A stretch of 29,038 nt of DNA, taken from positions 1 through 29,038 of IMG/VR virus record IMGVR_UViG_3300030090_005362. One strand, 5' to 3'. This document shows positions 26,519-29,038 of this stretch, piece after piece (the first letter of the stretch is position 1; each line of letters opens with the position of its first letter). The notes beneath the pieces were generated by a model. The model was not told where the DNA came from. It saw only the letters and a list, made by a program, of their open reading frames with translations, and searched no databases. Position numbers and translations under genes: made by a program. Source of the DNA: a virus.

Positions 26519-27946
26519 ATGGTTCTCAATCCCTTTTTTCAGCAAGGATCAACTAGCGAGCAGAACCTAGTTCAATCTCTAATAAATGAACAACTTCAAA
26601 TTTATGGAGTGAATGTTCATTATATGCCTAGAAAATATGCGAACAGTAACACAATAATTAAAGAAGTTATTGAATCAAAGTTTGATGATGCGTATCCCAT
26701 TGAGGCCTACGTTGAATCTTTCGACGGATATGGAGAGAATCCAACACTTTTATCAAAGTTCGGTATTCAGGCAACAAACGAATTAACACTTACAATATCA
26801 AGAGATAGATTTGAAACTTACATTTCACCTCTTATGAAAAATGAGGCAGATGTGAGGTTATCAACTCGACCAAAAGAGGGAGATTTAATTTATTTTCCGT
26901 TAGGTGATCGTCTATTTGAAATTAAATATGTTGAACACGAACAACCATTCTATCAATTAAAGAAAAATTATGTATATACTCTTCGTTGTGAACTATTTCA
27001 ATATGAAGATGAAGTTATTGATACTGGTGTTGATGAGATTGATGATACACTTGCAGCAACAGAGGGTGTAGATGGTGAAGATTTTATTATTGGTGGCACA
27101 CAAGTTCTTACATTAGTTGGAACCGCATCAAGTGCGTCTGCTGTTACAACCGTCATAAATGGTGGTATTCAATTTATTGATATAACAAACCGTGGACGTA
27201 ATTATACTTTTGCTCCAAGAGTAGCTATATCATCTGCACCAACTGGTGGTGTCACTGGTATTGCAACTGCAAACCTCCGTGGTGGCATAGTTGTTTGTGA
27301 AGGTGCTGCTGATCCGAACAATCAAAAAGCAAGTGTTGTTCAAAGTATAAACTTAGTAAATCCCGGATCAGGATACACAACAGGCCCTGACATACAAATA
27401 TTTGGTGGAAATGGCGTGGGTGCTGCAGCCACCGCAGGAATGGCGAATGGAACAATTGGTATTGTTACAATAACTGGTGGTGGTTCTGGATATACAACCA
27501 CTCCAACTATTACATTTACAGGATTATCAACAGTTTCTGCTGCTGCGACTGCAATCGTTTCGACTGCCGGAACAATTAGTGCAATTCATATCACCAATGC
27601 AGGTGCTGGTTACACAACACCTCCAACAATTACGATCGCTCCTCCTGCAGCTAGCGATGCATCTGGTAACTTCCAGTTCAATGAGATAATTACTGGTGGA
27701 ACAAGTGGTGCAACTGCAAGAGTTCGTGATTGGAACAGTGTTACAAGTGAACTTAAGATATCAAATGTAGAGGGAGTATTCTTGAGAAAAGAGGAGATTA
27801 CTGGAGGATCATCAGGAGCAGTTCATACCATAAGACTAATAGATCTCACTAATTTCGATGATGGATTTGGTGATAATGATGGATTTGAAACTGAAGCAGA
27901 CGCGATATTAGACTTCTCAGAGGGCAATCCCTTCGGACAACCATAA
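26519..27946 (+). CDS. gp14: gp14-like neck protein with a large repeat insertion
   Basis: Residues 1-165 match T4 gp14: LQIYGVNVHYMPRKY, the AYVESFDGYGENPTLLSKFG block, and GDLIYFPLGDRLFEIKYVE (about 121-139) with PFYQL. gp14 joins gp13 in the neck connector. T4 gp14 has 256 residues; this one has 475. The extra length is a region from about 195 to 435 with four tandem IxxxGxGYxxxPxIxI modules (DITNRGRNYTFAPRVAI, INLVNPGSGYTTGPDIQI, TITGGGSGYTTTPTITF, HITNAGAGYTTPPTITI). Two GGxSGA motifs follow (TGGTSGATARV, ITGGSSGAVHTI). A short acidic tail ending EGNPFGQP resembles the T4 C-terminus. The insertion therefore lies between the conserved core and the tail. An AGGA at 26508-26511 precedes the start. 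Confidence 0.92.
   Translation: MVLNPFFQQGSTSEQNLVQSLINEQLQIYGVNVHYMPRKYANSNTIIKEVIESKFDDAYPIEAYVESFDGYGENPTLLSKFGIQATNELTLTISRDRFETYISPLMKNEADVRLSTRPKEGDLIYFPLGDRLFEIKYVEHEQPFYQLKKNYVYTLRCELFQYEDEVIDTGVDEIDDTLAATEGVDGEDFIIGGTQVLTLVGTASSASAVTTVINGGIQFIDITNRGRNYTFAPRVAISSAPTGGVTGIATANLRGGIVVCEGAADPNNQKASVVQSINLVNPGSGYTTGPDIQIFGGNGVGAAATAGMANGTIGIVTITGGGSGYTTTPTITFTGLSTVSAAATAIVSTAGTISAIHITNAGAGYTTPPTITIAPPAASDASGNFQFNEIITGGTSGATARVRDWNSVTSELKISNVEGVFLRKEEITGGSSGAVHTIRLIDLTNFDDGFGDNDGFETEADAILDFSEGNPFGQP
27160..27640 (+). repeat. Four tandem IxxxGxGY beta modules in gp14
   Basis: The four copies are spaced irregularly and start near residues 218, 280, 319 and 358 of gp14. The last three are almost regular: about 38-40 residues each, with consensus ISxxGSGYTTxPxITI and Ala-rich linkers (AAATAG, SAAATAIVST). 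Copies at the protein level are far more alike than the underlying DNA. The same unit occurs in the gp7-like, gp8-like and DUF4815-type proteins. Confidence 0.8.
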
Positions 27947-27949
27947 ATA
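27942..27949 (+). promoter_or_regulatory. Candidate late promoter element (CATAAATA) before gp15
   Basis: CATAAATA overlaps the gp14 stop (TAA at 27944-27946) and ends 19 bases before the gp15 ATG. The extended string CATAAATAACT and the 19-base spacing are the same as before gp8. It fits the relaxed NATAAATA late promoter of marine T4-like phages and could start a gp15-gp16 unit. Confidence 0.5.
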
Positions 27950-27968
27950 ACTCGGTATAGGTGCAAAA

Positions 27969-28994
27969 ATGTTTGAGTATTTTTACAACGAAATATTTAG
28001 AAAGACGATTATCTCTTTTGGTACGTTGTTTAATGATCTCTCCATTAAGCATGCGGATTCAGATGGAAATAAAACGGTAACAAAAGTCCCACTTGCATAT
28101 GGGCCTATTGGAAAATTTTTAGCAAGATTAGAACAATCACCAAATTTGAATAAGTCAGTTGCAATGACATTACCAAGAATGTCATTTGAGTTTACTGGTT
28201 TGACATATGACCCTACAAGGAAGGTGACTACAACTCAGCAAATAACTGTTAAAGACCCAGATAGTGACACTCAGACTAAAAAAGTTTTTATGCCTGTTCC
28301 ATATAATATGGCATTTGAACTAAACATTATGTGTAAATTAAATGACGATGCCCTACAAATTGTTGAACAAATTTTACCATTTTTTCAACCATCATATAAT
28401 TTGACTGTAAATTTAATATCTGAGATAGGTGAAAAGAGAGATATACCAATTGTATTAGAAAATGTTTCTTTTCAAGATGAATATGAGGGTGATTTTACAT
28501 CAAGAAGAGTTTTATATTACACACTAAGATTCACCGCAAAGACATATCTATTTGGCCCTGTCTCCTCTGCTACCCCAGATATTATCAAAGGTGTATCTGT
28601 TCGTTATCTTGCTGGAAGTTCAAAGAGTACAGAAAGAGATGTTACATACTCTATTAAACCGAGAGCAATCAAGGATTATACAGGAGATATCGTTACTAAT
28701 TTAGCTGAAGATATTGACGCTACACAAAGAACATTTAAGGTTGATGATACCACTAATGTTAAAGATGAATTCTATATTGTTATAGATAATGAAGAGATGT
28801 TAGTAAAATCTATCTCCGCATCTACCAGTAAAATCACTGTTCAGAGAGGAAAAGATTCTACACTCGCTACATCACACGTTAGGGGAACTGACATTAAAGG
28901 CATTGATTACACAGATACTTCAGATGGAGAGGGTGTTGATAGTGCTGTCATTCCAATGGGCGATGACTTTGGATTCAGTGGTACAATTACATGA
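27969..28994 (+). CDS. gp15: gp15-like tail completion / sheath terminator protein with an inserted module
   Basis: The start MFEYFYNEIFRKT parallels T4 gp15 MFGYFYNSSFRRY. Residues 131-141 (IVEQILPFFQP) are almost identical to the T4 segment, and FTSRRVLYYTLRFTAKTYLF (176-195) matches the T4 LSRRRIEWSLTFEV region. T4 gp15 forms a hexameric ring that caps the tail tube and sheath and binds the neck. This copy has 341 residues against 272. The extra part (about 250-312) has FYIVIDNEEMLVKSI, a beta stretch and VQRGKDSTLATSHVRGTDI, a module also seen in the gp7-like and DUF4815-type proteins. The last residues (DGEGVDSAVIPMGDDF) again resemble the T4 tail, so the module is inserted, not appended. 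An AGGTG at 27959-27963 precedes the start. Confidence 0.93.
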   Translation: MFEYFYNEIFRKTIISFGTLFNDLSIKHADSDGNKTVTKVPLAYGPIGKFLARLEQSPNLNKSVAMTLPRMSFEFTGLTYDPTRKVTTTQQITVKDPDSDTQTKKVFMPVPYNMAFELNIMCKLNDDALQIVEQILPFFQPSYNLTVNLISEIGEKRDIPIVLENVSFQDEYEGDFTSRRVLYYTLRFTAKTYLFGPVSSATPDIIKGVSVRYLAGSSKSTERDVTYSIKPRAIKDYTGDIVTNLAEDIDATQRTFKVDDTTNVKDEFYIVIDNEEMLVKSISASTSKITVQRGKDSTLATSHVRGTDIKGIDYTDTSDGEGVDSAVIPMGDDFGFSGTIT

Positions 28995-29038
28995 AAACCT
29001 CAAAATTTGATGACCTAAACGATGCTTTCAATGTAGAG
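28991..29038 (+). CDS. gp16: 5' end of probable gp16, terminase small subunit (partial)
   Basis: Only 16 codons are in the window (MKTSKFDDLNDAFNVE). The ATG overlaps the gp15 stop in an ATGA arrangement, typical of translational coupling. The conserved T4 order 13-14-15-16-17 and the acidic N-terminus KFDDLNDAFNVE, similar to what I recall for marine T4-like gp16 proteins, support the terminase small subunit, which recognises DNA for packaging and stimulates gp17. The fragment is too short for a domain call. Confidence 0.6.
   Translation, partial: MKTSKFDDLNDAFNVE

Noticed and set aside
1-29038. CRISPR array, tRNA, insertion sequence, diversity-generating retroelement or integration site
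   Set aside because: No regular DNA repeats with spacers, no cloverleaf, no transposase, reverse transcriptase or integrase frame. The repeats present are protein-level and diverged at the DNA level.

Overview
The window is a contiguous stretch of the late structural region of a T4-like myovirus, carrying baseplate wedge, neck and tail-completion genes. Every gene I can support lies on the + strand, and the genes are packed with overlaps or gaps of at most about 30 bases. The DNA is strongly AT-rich by eye. Gene order follows T4 (25, 6, 7, 8, then 13, 14, 15 and the start of 16), with 25 moved next to 6 and with very large proteins where T4 has 7 and 9 to wac. That layout, a YHYH-type signature, a DUF4815-type structural protein and TATAAATA/CATAAATA late-promoter motifs fit the marine T4-like phages of cyanobacteria or Pelagibacter-type hosts. 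The host cannot be read from this window, and no metabolic gene, tRNA, CRISPR array or insertion sequence is visible.

Layout: 1-236 is the 3' end of an unrecognised baseplate-cluster gene. A late promoter motif (238-245) precedes gp25 (268-669), gp6 (670-2601) and a 4401-residue protein (2603-15808). I interpret that protein as an enormously enlarged gp7. Then come gp8 (15830-17386), a 2536-residue DUF4815-type virion protein (17393-25003), a 74-residue coiled-coil protein (25003-25227), a 141-residue beta-rich protein (25217-25642), gp13 (25666-26514), gp14 (26519-27946), gp15 (27969-28994) and the first 16 codons of probable gp16 (28991-29038). The two giant genes fill about 72 percent of the window.

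How they work together: gp25, gp6, gp7 and gp8 homologues build the baseplate wedges around the hub. The DUF4815-type protein takes the place of the T4 peripheral wedge, adaptor and fibre genes (9-12, wac). gp13, gp14 and gp15 close the head-tail joint, and gp16 belongs to the DNA-packaging terminase.

The main observation concerns modular insertion. The T4 cores of gp7, gp8, gp14 and gp15 are recognisable, but they are interrupted or extended by shared short beta-type modules: an IxxxGxGYxxxP motif, an NEEILxY...RG motif, an HGLxTGxxVxY motif and a GGxSGAxA motif. The same modules recur in the DUF4815-type protein. Comparisons with T4 proteins are from memory and were not computed.
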